From JACDCY01 sp964350145 (GTDB taxonomy: Bacteria; Gemmatimonadota; Gemmatimonadetes; Gemmatimonadales; Gemmatimonadaceae): a stretch of DNA of 64,000 nt. Every line of letters begins with the position of its first letter. Within the stretch, counting starts at the first letter, position 1. Shown one piece after another: positions 1-7,718 of the stretch. The notes under the pieces were generated by a model. The model was not told the origin of the DNA. It did not search any database and worked only from the letters and a program-made list of their open reading frames with translations. The translations under genes were made by a program, and so were the position numbers. The stretch is from the NCBI GenBank assembly GCA_964350145.1, contig CAYGJL010000013.1, positions 3,591-67,590 of the forward strand, read 5' to 3'.

Positions 1-410
1 TCGCCAAAGTACGCGTAGTAGGCGGCCGCTCCGCGCGTCCTGTAGTCGTGGTTGCCGGGAACCGGCCGCGTGCGCGCACGGTGGCGGCCCCAGGATGGGT
101 CGTAGCACGCCCGGAACTCGTCCGCCGTTCCATTCGGGTAAGCGTTGTCGCCGGCGGTGAAGACCGTACCGGGGATCCTGTCCAGCAGGGCGGCGGTGGC
201 TTCGTCGGCGCCCGTGGCGCACGAAGCGATGTCCCCCGCGCCCACGAGCACTTCCGCGCCGGGCATCGGGGTGAGCGGCGGCGTGGGATTGCCGCCCTCG
301 ACCACCGTACGGCTGCGGCGCTCGTTGCAGGCCGCGAGCAGTAGGACGGCGCCGCAGCAGGCCAGCGCCAGACGCCGCCACGCGCCGGCGGAAATGACTA
401 ACTTTGACAT
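1..410 (-). CDS. Metallophosphoesterase lipoprotein, 3' part missing (runs off the window)
   Basis: The minus-strand frame opens with ATG at 408-410 and stays open to the window edge, giving 136 residues. It begins with a hydrophobic signal and a lipobox (LLAAC), so the protein is probably lipidated and exported. After a short proline-rich linker come GDIASC, AGDNAYPNG and PGNHDY, which are the first three metal-binding blocks of the calcineurin-like phosphoesterase fold. The remaining His blocks lie outside the window. The substrate cannot be told; secreted purple-acid-phosphatase-like enzymes have the same motif order. It is divergent from the ferritin gene, with 24 bases between the two starts. 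Confidence 0.8.
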   Translation of the reverse strand, partial: MSKLVISAGAWRRLALACCGAVLLLAACNERRSRTVVEGGNPTPPLTPMPGAEVLVGAGDIASCATGADEATAALLDRIPGTVFTAGDNAYPNGTADEFRACYDPSWGRHRARTRPVPGNHDYRTRGAAAYYAYFG

Positions 411-434
411 TGTCCAACCTCAACCCATCGAGCC

Positions 435-947
435 ATGATGATCAGCAAAGAAACAGCGGACGCGCTGAATGCACAGGTGGGGCACGAGTTCGGTGCGTCT
501 CTGCAGTACGTAGCCATCTCCTGCTACTTCAACCAGGAAGGGCTGCCGGAGCTGGCGCACCACTTCCAGCTCCAGGCCGACGAAGAGCGCGCGCACGCGA
601 TGAAGATCGTCCAGTATATCGTGGACGCCGACGCGCCTCTCAAGATACCGTCCATCCCCGCGCCGAGGGCCGGCTTCAAGTCGGCGGAGGAAGTGGTGCA
701 GCTCGCCCTGGACTGGGAGCTGAAGGTCACGAAGCAGATCAACGACCTGATGGATCTCGCTATCAAGCAGAACGAACACCTGACCAAGAACTTCCTGGAG
801 TGGTTCGTCAACGAGCAGCTCGAGGAAGTGTCCAGCATGGACCAGCTGCTGCGGATGGTCCGCCGCGCGGGTGAGCAGGGGCTGATGTTCGTCGAGAGCC
901 ACTTGGCGCGGAAGCTTCACGGCGGGGCGGTGGAAGCCGGAGCCTGA
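435..947 (+). CDS. Bacterial non-haem ferritin
   Basis: The 170-residue protein has the usual length of FtnA-type ferritins, which oxidise Fe(II) and store it as a mineral in a 24-subunit cytoplasmic cage. The ferroxidase ligands align one residue later than in E. coli FtnA: E18, E51, H54 (in EERAH), E95, Q128 and E131. No haem-binding Met typical of bacterioferritin is evident. Two adjacent ATG codons occur at the start and the first is used here. The gene is followed after 37 bases by a TauE-like permease on the same strand. Nothing in the upstream 24 bases suggests a Fur box. Confidence 0.9.
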   Translation: MMISKETADALNAQVGHEFGASLQYVAISCYFNQEGLPELAHHFQLQADEERAHAMKIVQYIVDADAPLKIPSIPAPRAGFKSAEEVVQLALDWELKVTKQINDLMDLAIKQNEHLTKNFLEWFVNEQLEEVSSMDQLLRMVRRAGEQGLMFVESHLARKLHGGAVEAGA

Positions 948-984
948 CGCTGGCCCCGCGCCGGAACGCAGGCCGGCTGCCCGC

Positions 985-1773
985 GTGACGATACTCGCGG
1001 CCGTACTCGCGGTCGTAGTCGGAATTTCCCTGGGACTGCTCGGCGCCGGCGGCTCGGTGCTGACGGTCCCGATTTTCGTGTACGTGCTCGGTGTCGAGGC
1101 GAAGCCCGCGATCGCGATGAGCCTCGGCGTCGTGGGCGCGACCGCGATCGTGGCGGCGCTCACTCATCTGCGCGGCAGGAACGTGTCGTTCCGCGTGGCG
1201 GCGATCTTCGGTCCTGCGGCGATGATCGGCGCGTACTTCGGGGCCCGGCTCGCGCTGTACATCTCCGGCCGGGCGCAACTCATCGGGTTCGGCATGGTCC
1301 TGCTGGTTTCGGCCGCGCTCATGATCCGGAACGCGCGGCGCGGCGCGGTCGAGAGCCCGACGGCCGGCGTTCCCCGCGTGGACGCGCGCGCGGCTCTCTT
1401 GCTGACGCTCCAGGGGCTCGGCGTGGGCGTGCTGACCGCGATCATCGGCGTAGGCGGGGGGTTTGTGATCGTACCAGCGCTGGTGCTGATCGCGGGTCTG
1501 CCGATGCGCGTCGCCGTGGGAACCTCGCTCGTGATCATCTCGCTGAATGCGCTGAGCGGATTCGCCGGGTATCTGGGTAATGTTGAGATCGACTGGCCGC
1601 TGGTCGGCACTTTCACCGCGCTCGCCGCGGCGGGGACCGTCGCGGGATCGTTCTGGTCGCGCCGCGTGCCGCAGGCGAAGCTCAAGCAGATGTTCGCGTA
1701 TCTCCTCATCGCCGTCGCGCTGTACGTGCTGTATCGCACTCTGTTGGTGGATCCCGTGAGCGGCTCCGTCTGA
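985..1773 (+). CDS. TauE/SafE-family (DUF81) membrane permease
   Basis: This 262-residue protein is almost entirely hydrophobic, with about eight membrane segments in two homologous halves. Each half starts with a glycine-rich motif: LGAGGSVLTVPIF near residue 20 and GVGGGFVIVPALVL near residue 157. This is the signature of the sulfite/organosulfur exporter family TauE/SafE. The substrate is unknown; family members move sulfite, sulfoacetate or other anions. The start is GTG at 985. The loop near residues 125-132 separates the halves. The gene lies between ferritin and a small membrane-anchored protein and may be co-transcribed with both. Confidence 0.85.
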   Translation: MTILAAVLAVVVGISLGLLGAGGSVLTVPIFVYVLGVEAKPAIAMSLGVVGATAIVAALTHLRGRNVSFRVAAIFGPAAMIGAYFGARLALYISGRAQLIGFGMVLLVSAALMIRNARRGAVESPTAGVPRVDARAALLLTLQGLGVGVLTAIIGVGGGFVIVPALVLIAGLPMRVAVGTSLVIISLNALSGFAGYLGNVEIDWPLVGTFTALAAAGTVAGSFWSRRVPQAKLKQMFAYLLIAVALYVLYRTLLVDPVSGSV

Positions 1774-1796
1774 CCTGACTCGACCTTTCCTTCGAG

Positions 1797-2264
1797 ATGT
1801 CCCAGAGAATCCTGCTGCTTCAGATCACGCTGCAAGCGCTGTCGTCCATCGCGATCGCGGGCGGTCTCATTTACGCGGCCGTTCAGTTTCGCAGCACGCG
1901 CAAGGCGCAGCTCGTGACGAATTTTTCCAAGCTCGTCGAGCTGCAGTACAACCTGCGTTACCTGCGGGTGCAGGATCCGTCCATCGCGTCGGTGCATGCG
2001 CACGACGTCGCGCATCTCGGTTCGGACCGTGAGATCCGGGAGTACTTTCTCAACCTGATGCAGTTATCCGTGTTTGAGATCGCCTGGTACGCGCACCATC
2101 AGAAGCAGCTTTCCGACGAGTACTTCGATTCGTGGGTGAGGCGCATGGGCCAGCTCGCCCGGGAAGAGTCCTTCCGCAAGATGATTCGGAGCCCATCGTC
2201 GAAGATTATGCACGACGACTTCGAGACATACATCACGCGGCTGGTGGACTCGACTGCGGAGTGA
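1797..2264 (+). CDS. Single-pass membrane protein of unknown function
   Basis: The 155-residue product has one N-terminal transmembrane helix (about residues 8-28) followed by a basic stretch (FRSTRKAQ), then a helical cytoplasmic-looking domain rich in aromatic and charged residues. I recognise no catalytic motif. Small proteins of this architecture (one helix, a basic anchor, then an all-alpha domain) are common in soil bacteria and are usually left as hypothetical. The last codons and the TGA stop are part of the left arm of the foldback repeat at 2252-2443, so the C-terminal DSTAE may be encoded by the inserted repeat. Confidence 0.6.
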   Translation: MSQRILLLQITLQALSSIAIAGGLIYAAVQFRSTRKAQLVTNFSKLVELQYNLRYLRVQDPSIASVHAHDVAHLGSDREIREYFLNLMQLSVFEIAWYAHHQKQLSDEYFDSWVRRMGQLAREESFRKMIRSPSSKIMHDDFETYITRLVDSTAE

Positions 2265-2443
2265 GGACTTTGCGGCCTCAGGACTAATGGCCATCGCGGA
2301 TCGGCGATTAATCGAGGACGGAGGACTGAGGAGGGAGCGAAAGAAGTGCGGATTGTTTCTCTCCGCGATCCTCCGTCCTCGATTAATCGCCGATCCGCGA
2401 TTGTAGTGAGTCCTGAGGCCGCAAGGGTCCTCAGTCCGCAGTC
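2252..2443. repeat. Heptad-phased foldback element (family E, GAGGACN words)
   Basis: Two nested inverted arms are visible. The outer arms are 2252-2285 and 2408-2443 and the inner arms 2293-2325 and 2369-2401, the latter perfectly complementary over 33 bases. The loop is about 43 bases. The arms read as 7-base words, for example GAGGACG GAGGACT in register. The left arm includes the last four codons and the stop of the upstream gene. The tRNA-Pro gene starts 64 bases after the right arm. It could form a very stable RNA hairpin; whether it ends transcription is not known. Confidence 0.85.
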
Positions 2444-2507
2444 GCATGCGATTGAGTGGAGGACCGCGGTGGGGTATGTTTAGGGTCTGTCCGCGCAAAG
2501 CGGCGGA

Positions 2508-2581
2508 CGGGACGTGGCGCAGCCCGGTAGCGCACCTGAATGGGGTTCAGGGGGCCGCGGGTTCAAATCCCGCCGTCCCGA
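2508..2581 (+). tRNA. tRNA-Pro (anticodon GGG)
   Basis: A full cloverleaf can be drawn. The acceptor stem is CGGGACG (2508-2514) with CGTCCCG (2574-2580) and discriminator A2581. The D stem is GCGC/GCGC, and the anticodon stem CCTGA/TCAGG carries loop ATGGGGT, which puts GGG at positions 34-36. The T stem is GCGGG/CCCGC with loop TTCAAAT. The variable loop has five bases. No CCA is encoded. The GGG anticodon reads CCC and CCU proline codons. Confidence 0.95.
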
Positions 2582-2593
2582 TTCAGTGAAGTC

Positions 2594-2629
2594 AAAGCAC
2601 CGTCGGCTTTTAAGCTGACGGTGCTTTTT
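2594..2629 (+). terminator. Rho-independent terminator after tRNA-Pro
   Basis: An 11-bp stem (2594-2604 with 2617-2627, core GCACCGTC/GACGGTGC) is followed by a T run at 2625-2629. It starts 13 bases after the tRNA. The complementary A run on the left arm would let it also act on the opposite strand. The next 227 bases, up to the end of the SDR gene at 2857, contain nothing I can identify. Confidence 0.85.
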
Positions 2630-2856
2630 CTTCGCTACCAGGTCGTTCCAGCTTCGCTCACATTTGTACCTGGTGATCGCGTCGCTGCGCCTCTTTGCGC
2701 CGGGTGGAGGGAGCGCTCTCAACGTCACTCGCAGGGAACGGCGTGACGGGCAAGAAGCCGCACCCGCCTGTTGCGAGTGTAGCCCAAATGGGTGGAGTTT
2801 CCACAACGTGTTCGCGACCGGTCCTTGGCGTCATCGCGCTACGTGCCCGGAGCCGC

Positions 2857-4338
2857 TCACCGCCTTTGGAGAATTTCCTCCCGTTCTCTAGAGCGTGGCG
2901 GTTTCGTGCCCGCGCGCTCGGCGCGGCGCGCGATCGCGCGCGACATTCCGGCGAAGAACAGCTCGTGGATGGGGTATAGCAGGTACCAATAGAGCAGGCC
3001 GAGGAAGCCGTACGGCTCGAAGAACGCCGTCTGCACGAGTAGCGCATCCCCTCCGGGCCTGTTCGAGGCCTCGAATTGCAGCCATGCCCGGCCGGGGACT
3101 TTCATTTCGGCACGCAGGCGGACGAGGCGTCCGGGGTCCACCGCCTCTACCCGCCAGAAGTCGAGCGTGTCGCCCGGACGCAACTCGTCGGGGTTGCGGC
3201 GTCCTCGGCGTAATCCCACGCCTCCCACGAGCCGATCCATCGCTCCTCGTAGCTTCCATCCCCCTTCGCCGTAGAACCAGCCGCGATCACCCCCGATCCC
3301 GGAAAACGTCGCGAACAACTCGGCGGCGCTGGCTGCCGACTCGATCCGGCGTTCGTCGAGGATCATTCCTTCGGAAACCTTGAGTGTGACTCCCGGCTGG
3401 AGTCCGGTCCGCGCACCGGTCCAGTAGGTCTCGACGGCCCCCGATTGAATGCGCTGCAGCGCGCGCCGAACCGCCTCGCGGTATGGGATGAGTGCCACCG
3501 CGAACAACTCTTCTGCCGCGTGATCGTGCACCACGACTTCGTTGTGCATGCCTTCGATCAGCGCGCGCGAAATCGACACAGGGATTGGGGTGATCATATG
3601 AAGGAACAGCGACGACAGTCTCGGCGTCAGCACCGGGAGCGGAACGAGAACCCGAGTGAGTTTTCGCACTGCAGCGTAGCCCAGCATCATCTCGCGGTAC
3701 GACAGCACGTCTGGACCGCCGATCTCCAGCGTGCGCCCCACCGAACCCGGCTCTTGCAGCGCGAGCGTGAGGTAGTCGAGCACGTTCGCGATCGCGATCG
3801 GCTGGCAGCGCGTCGCCATCCATCGTGGCGTGAACATCAGGGGGAGCCCCTCGGTGAGGTACCGGATGATCTCGAACGAGATGCTCCCCGAGCCCACGAT
3901 CACCGCGGCGCGGAACTCTGTGAGTGGCACCCCGGAAGAACGCAGGATGCGGCCCACTTCGTGCCGCGACGCGAGATGCGGAGAGAGCGCCTCGTCGGTC
4001 TTGCCAAGCCCGCCGAGGTAGATGATCCGACGCACTCCGGCCGCGCTCGCGGCCATGCCGAAATGCTCGGCGGCCATTCGGTCGCGGTCCTCGAATTTTC
4101 CCTCGCCCTGCGTCATGGAGTGGATGAGGTAGTACGCGACGTCCACTCCCTCCATTGCCGGGAGGAGGCTTCCAGCATCGAGCGCGTCCCCTCGGCGAAC
4201 GTCGACCCGCTCCCAGCCGCGTCCGGAAATGTGCGAGGGATCCCGTGCGAGGCAGACGATCTCGTGCCCGATGGCGAGCAGGCGCGGCACGAGGCGACCC
4301 CCGACGTACCCGGTGGCGCCAGTGACGAGGATCTTCAT
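2857..4338 (-). CDS. SDR-family NAD(P)-binding protein with C-terminal DUF2867 domain
   Basis: The 493-residue protein has two parts. Residues 1-290 form an atypical short-chain dehydrogenase fold with the dinucleotide motif TGATGYVGG at residue 7 and a YLIHSM strand near residue 70. The canonical YxxxK catalytic pair is not obvious, so it may bind a nucleotide without classic dehydrogenase chemistry. Residues 340-480 match DUF2867, with a WRVEAVDPGRLVRL strand and a hydrophobic end that could touch the membrane. Proteins with this fusion are usually annotated only as SDR family oxidoreductase; the substrate is unknown. The C-terminal tail is strongly basic. Confidence 0.8.
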   Translation of the reverse strand: MKILVTGATGYVGGRLVPRLLAIGHEIVCLARDPSHISGRGWERVDVRRGDALDAGSLLPAMEGVDVAYYLIHSMTQGEGKFEDRDRMAAEHFGMAASAAGVRRIIYLGGLGKTDEALSPHLASRHEVGRILRSSGVPLTEFRAAVIVGSGSISFEIIRYLTEGLPLMFTPRWMATRCQPIAIANVLDYLTLALQEPGSVGRTLEIGGPDVLSYREMMLGYAAVRKLTRVLVPLPVLTPRLSSLFLHMITPIPVSISRALIEGMHNEVVVHDHAAEELFAVALIPYREAVRRALQRIQSGAVETYWTGARTGLQPGVTLKVSEGMILDERRIESAASAAELFATFSGIGGDRGWFYGEGGWKLRGAMDRLVGGVGLRRGRRNPDELRPGDTLDFWRVEAVDPGRLVRLRAEMKVPGRAWLQFEASNRPGGDALLVQTAFFEPYGFLGLLYWYLLYPIHELFFAGMSRAIARRAERAGTKPPRSREREEILQRR

Positions 4339-4485
4339 CGTCGCTCAGAAAGCACGTGAGAGTCCAACGCCATCTTTGGCTTGAATGCCGGTGAATGGTT
4401 CCGTCGGGGACATCGCATTCTGTTCGCTCCCGCTGCGCAACGATATCTTCGCTACAAAGCGTGGACCTGTCCACCTATCCCCCGA

Positions 4486-4623
4486 CGCGCCGCCGAGCAC
4501 ATTCTCTCGGGCGCGCTGCTCAAGCCCGGGTCGATCGTCCCCAACAACACGCACTTCGACACTACGCGGGCGAACGTCGAGCACAGGGGCGCGGTGGCCC
4601 TCAATCTGCCGGTGGCGGAAGCG
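4486..4623 (+). pseudogene. Remnant of a tryptophanase / beta-eliminating lyase gene
   Basis: A 46-residue plus-strand stretch reads RAAEHILSGALLKPG, then VPNNTHFDTTRANVEHRGA, then LNLPVAEA. This closely follows the segment of tryptophanase-like PLP lyases just after the THQGR motif (GRAAE, NTHFDTTRAN). Nothing upstream or downstream in any frame restores the PLP lysine, the N-terminus or the rest of the roughly 460-residue enzyme. The fragment runs directly into a terminator hairpin, which could be the original gene's terminator after an internal deletion. The family match is from memory of the family pattern. Confidence 0.5.
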
Positions 4624-4661
4624 AAAGTCCGGCGGCCGTGCATCGGCCGTCGGGCTTTTTT
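4624..4661. terminator. Terminator hairpin between the tryptophanase remnant and the methyltransferase
   Basis: A 15-bp stem with two G-T pairs (4624-4638 with 4644-4658, core CGGCCG on both arms) is followed on the plus strand by six Ts. It therefore stops plus-strand transcription, although no intact plus-strand gene precedes it. For the minus-strand methyltransferase, whose stop is at 4661-4663, it follows directly but offers only three Ts, so it could be weakly bidirectional. Confidence 0.7.
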
Positions 4662-5482
4662 CATCGCCTCGCGACGATCTCCATCACGCCCGGCGTGACC
4701 ATCAGCGATCGAGGGTCGTGCTCCGCGTCTGCCAGAGCCCGTCGCACGCTTTCCGCTTCATCCGGAGAGAGCGAGCCGAGCTCGCGCATGCGCTCGACTC
4801 CCACATCCACGAAAGCCTTCGGCCATTCCCAGAAATAGTCGCGCGGGCCGACTATCTCGATCAACGGCCGCACGCTCTCGATCTCGAAGCCGAACTCGCC
4901 CAGCCATCCGGGGATGGACAGCCCGATCTCGACTTCGCCTCCAGTCGCGCGCCACGTCTCCATGACTTTCCCGACGAACAGCTCCTGCGCCGGGGACGGA
5001 GGGATGAGGCGCCACGTAGAGTAGTCGAAGTACTCGTGGATGACCATGACGCCGCCCGGCCGCAGCGCGCCGGCGACACGCGACAGCAGCGCTTTCGGGT
5101 CTTGCACGAATGCGTACACCCACCGGCACCACGCGCCGTCAACGTCCGCCGGTAGCCGTGAGGCAAGCCCGGCATCGTCCAGGTCCATCTCCACGGTTTC
5201 GACATGGCCAATGCCGTGCTGCTCGATCTGGTTCTCGAGATAGCGCAGAAAACGGCGCGAGCGGTCCACGCCCACGACGCGGCCGGTGGGACCGACGATG
5301 TCGGCGAGGTCGAGCGTGGCGTAGCCGGGCCCGCAGCCGACATCGAGCAGCGTCTGCCCGACGGTGAAACCGGCGCGCTGCCAGGCGTCGGTCGCCTTCG
5401 GCCGCCAAACGCGATGCTGCAGGCCGAGCCGCTCGATTTCCTCGTCGTGCGTGCCGAGGACGTAATCCTTATCAGTCGTCAT
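4661..5482 (-). CDS. Class I SAM-dependent methyltransferase
   Basis: The 273-residue product carries the Rossmann SAM-binding motif LLDVGCGPGYATLDLA near residue 45, the acidic motif II VVGVDRS about 20 residues later, and the ALRPGGVMVIHEY post-I strand. It resembles ubiE/arsM-like small-molecule methyltransferases, but the substrate cannot be assigned. The frame extends 59 codons further upstream to 5659; the chosen ATG at 5482 begins the conserved part (MTTDKDYVLG), and the extension is low-complexity. The shorter start also leaves room for a promoter upstream of the DUF4160 gene. Confidence 0.8.
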   Translation of the reverse strand: MTTDKDYVLGTHDEEIERLGLQHRVWRPKATDAWQRAGFTVGQTLLDVGCGPGYATLDLADIVGPTGRVVGVDRSRRFLRYLENQIEQHGIGHVETVEMDLDDAGLASRLPADVDGAWCRWVYAFVQDPKALLSRVAGALRPGGVMVIHEYFDYSTWRLIPPSPAQELFVGKVMETWRATGGEVEIGLSIPGWLGEFGFEIESVRPLIEIVGPRDYFWEWPKAFVDVGVERMRELGSLSPDEAESVRRALADAEHDPRSLMVTPGVMEIVARR

Positions 5483-5581
5483 TGCCGGATGATAATGCCA
5501 GGGGTCGCAATCGTTGGATGTCACTCGCACCTGTAGTTCCGCGCAAGCTGAGGCCAACGTATTCCTCAGACCTGTCGCGGG

Positions 5582-5818
5582 ATGCCAACGGTATTGCGAG
5601 TCGGCGCGTATCGCTTCTATTTCTATTCTTCGGACCGTCGCGAACCGCCTCACGTTCATGTCGAGCGCGATTCACACAGAGCGAAGATATGGCTCGCTCC
5701 GGTTCGACTCGGGAGCAGCGGGGGTTTTAGCCGGCGCGAAATCGTTCGGATCATTTCCCTTGTGTGGGAGCATCACCAGCAGCTGTCAGAGGCATGGAAT
5801 GAGTTCTTCACGTATTGA
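5582..5818 (+). CDS. DUF4160 protein, probable toxin-antitoxin partner
   Basis: This 78-residue protein shows the DUF4160 pattern almost complete: MPTVLR at the start, FYFYSSDRREPPHVHVER in the middle, AKIWL, and an IISLVWEHHQQLSEAWNEFF helix at the end. DUF4160 proteins are nearly always paired with a DUF2442 protein, as here, and the pair is often listed as a putative type II toxin-antitoxin module, with little experimental support. The gene overlaps the next one by 20 bases, so translation is probably coupled. Confidence 0.85.
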   Translation: MPTVLRVGAYRFYFYSSDRREPPHVHVERDSHRAKIWLAPVRLGSSGGFSRREIVRIISLVWEHHQQLSEAWNEFFTY

Positions 5819-6104
5819 ACCGGTGCAGGCTCGCGCTCAGAGCGTGACAGTCACCGACGACACAATCGTCGTGGAGCTATCAGATGGCCGAGCCATCTCC
5901 GCGCCCCTCGCCTGGTACCCGCGCCTCTTCCACGCAACGCCCGCAGAACGAAGCAAATGGCGGCCTATCGGTGACGGGGAAGGGATTCACTGGCCTGATC
6001 TCGACGAGGATATCAAAGTCGACGCCCTCGTTGCCGGCTTGCCGTCAGGGGAGAGCCAACGATCGCTGCAGCGCTGGCTGGAGTCGCGGAAGAAGCAACT
6101 CTAG
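5799..6104 (+). CDS. DUF2442 protein, partner of the DUF4160 gene
   Basis: The 101-residue protein matches DUF2442: a VTVTDDTIVVELSDGRAISAPLAWYPRL core, then AERSKWRPIGDGEGIHWPDLDEDI, which contains the family's W-x-x-IG-x-G-xx-W-xx-LDEDI signature. The ATG at 5799 lies inside the 3' end of DUF4160. A longer in-frame opening to 5514 lies inside that gene in another frame and is rejected. DUF2442 domains have a small beta fold with possible DNA- or RNA-binding function and are assumed to act as the antitoxin or autoregulator. Confidence 0.85.
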   Translation: MSSSRIEPVQARAQSVTVTDDTIVVELSDGRAISAPLAWYPRLFHATPAERSKWRPIGDGEGIHWPDLDEDIKVDALVAGLPSGESQRSLQRWLESRKKQL

Positions 6105-6179
6105 CGTTTCTGGCGCGGGACGACTTCCCCCTGGACGACCAGTGATTTCATCGCCACTCCGCCCGCGAAAGGCCGCAAG

Positions 6180-7718
6180 CTACGGCCGTACATGCGCCAC
6201 CAGCGCGCGCCGGTCCGGCTTTCCCGACGCCAGCTTCGGAATTTCCTGTACGAACAGAATTGATTTCGGGACCTTGTATGCCGCGAGAAACGAGCGGGCA
6301 TGAACCAGTACATCGTTTTCGTCGGCGCGTGAATCCGACCGCATCACCAGATACGCGCGGCCCACCTCGCCCCAGCGCTCGTCGGGTACGCCCACGACCA
6401 CGACCTCGGCAACGCCAGGGCAGCCAGCCAGCACCGCTTCGACTTCGCCGGGAAAAACGTTTTCGCCGCCCGAGATATACATCTCCTTCCGCCGCCCGCA
6501 GATCGCAAATGCGCCATCCGCTTCGCGCCGTGCCAGGTCGCCGGTGCGCAGCCAGCCGTCGGCGGTCAGCGCTTCGGCGGTCCTGACCGGGTCGTCGAGA
6601 TAACCGGCGAACATCTGCGGTCCGCGCAGACACAATTCCCCGGCTTGGCCCGGCGGCACATCGGATCCGTTCTCGTCCAGGAGACGCGCGTCCAGAAAGG
6701 GAACGGGCCAGCCGACGACGCCGGGTCGAGCCGCCGACTGGCCGGCGGAGATCACGAAGCAATTCGGCCCGCACTCGGTCAGGCCGTATCCCTCACGCAG
6801 CGCGTAACCCGCCGCGCGCACGGCTTCGGCGAGGGAGCGCGGAAGCGCCGCGCCGCCGCTCCAGAAGGCGCGCAGCGCCGGCAGCGCGCGGCCCCATTCC
6901 TCGCACTCGCGCAGCATCACGAGCTGCGTCGGCACCGTGAGCGCTGCGGTGCACTCTTCCTCGGCGAGTGCCCGCATGAACTCCGCGGGCTCGAACTTGT
7001 CGAGAATCACGACGCGCCCGCCCCGGTACAGCAGCGGAGTGGCGAACACGTTCCACGCGCCGGTGTGGAACAGCGGCGACGCGACCGGAGCCACGTCCGA
7101 TGCCCCCAGCTCCCATGCAATGCTCGTGGCCATCGCGTTGTAGAAGATCTGCCGGTGGGGGAGAATGACTCCCTTCGGCGTTCCGGTGCTGCCGGAGGTA
7201 TACAGCACCAGCGCGGCGTCGTCGGCCCGCACGACCTCGTCAGGCAGTGCGACATGTTCTCCCTCCAGCCGCGGTCCGACGTCTGAATCGAGCTCGATCC
7301 ACGGCACGGTGGACGCGGCCGGCGCTTCTGCCAGGAGGGCCGCGTACCGCCGCTCGCCCACTATGGCGCGCGGGGCAGAGTGCGCGATAATTGGAGCCAG
7401 TTCCGCGGCCACCAACCGCCAGTTGTACGGTACGAGCGCCGCTCCCACGCGGCCGCAAGCGAAGAAGAGCGAAAACACTTCGTGTCTCGCGCCGCTAATC
7501 AGCCCGACGCGGTCGCCGGGACCGATTCCCATGCTGTGCAGAAGCCCGGCCCAACGGTCCGCGTCCGAGCTCAGCTCGGAGTATGTCAGGCGGCGTCTTG
7601 CGGTGCGATCCACCAGCGCAATCCGATCGGGCGACGACTCCGCCCAACGCCTGATCGGATCAATGCGCTCCGGAAAGTCAGGGAAGCGCACCAGACTCCG
7701 CTCAGCCGCCGGATTCAC
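6180..7718 (-). CDS. AMP-forming acyl-CoA ligase (ANL superfamily)
   Basis: The 512-residue enzyme activates a carboxylic acid to its CoA thioester through an acyl-AMP intermediate. Visible motifs are YTSGSTGTPKG (phosphate loop, about residue 174), EGYGLTECG (A5), DGWLRTGDL (A7), GRRKEMYISGGENVFP (A8 hinge) and a C-terminal KLASGKPDRR with the catalytic lysine. The start is GTG at 7718, inside the 3' end of the esterase gene (17-base overlap). It is the last gene of the minus-strand acyl cluster. The acyl chain is not predictable; medium-chain, aryl and hydroxyacyl ligases share these motifs. Confidence 0.85.
   Translation of the reverse strand: MNPAAERSLVRFPDFPERIDPIRRWAESSPDRIALVDRTARRRLTYSELSSDADRWAGLLHSMGIGPGDRVGLISGARHEVFSLFFACGRVGAALVPYNWRLVAAELAPIIAHSAPRAIVGERRYAALLAEAPAASTVPWIELDSDVGPRLEGEHVALPDEVVRADDAALVLYTSGSTGTPKGVILPHRQIFYNAMATSIAWELGASDVAPVASPLFHTGAWNVFATPLLYRGGRVVILDKFEPAEFMRALAEEECTAALTVPTQLVMLRECEEWGRALPALRAFWSGGAALPRSLAEAVRAAGYALREGYGLTECGPNCFVISAGQSAARPGVVGWPVPFLDARLLDENGSDVPPGQAGELCLRGPQMFAGYLDDPVRTAEALTADGWLRTGDLARREADGAFAICGRRKEMYISGGENVFPGEVEAVLAGCPGVAEVVVVGVPDERWGEVGRAYLVMRSDSRADENDVLVHARSFLAAYKVPKSILFVQEIPKLASGKPDRRALVAHVRP

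Noticed and set aside
2480..2806. Minus-strand open frame with RDLNPRPPEPHSGALPG
   Set aside because: This is the well-known false protein read from the antisense strand of tRNA-Pro; it covers the tRNA and terminator and is not a gene.
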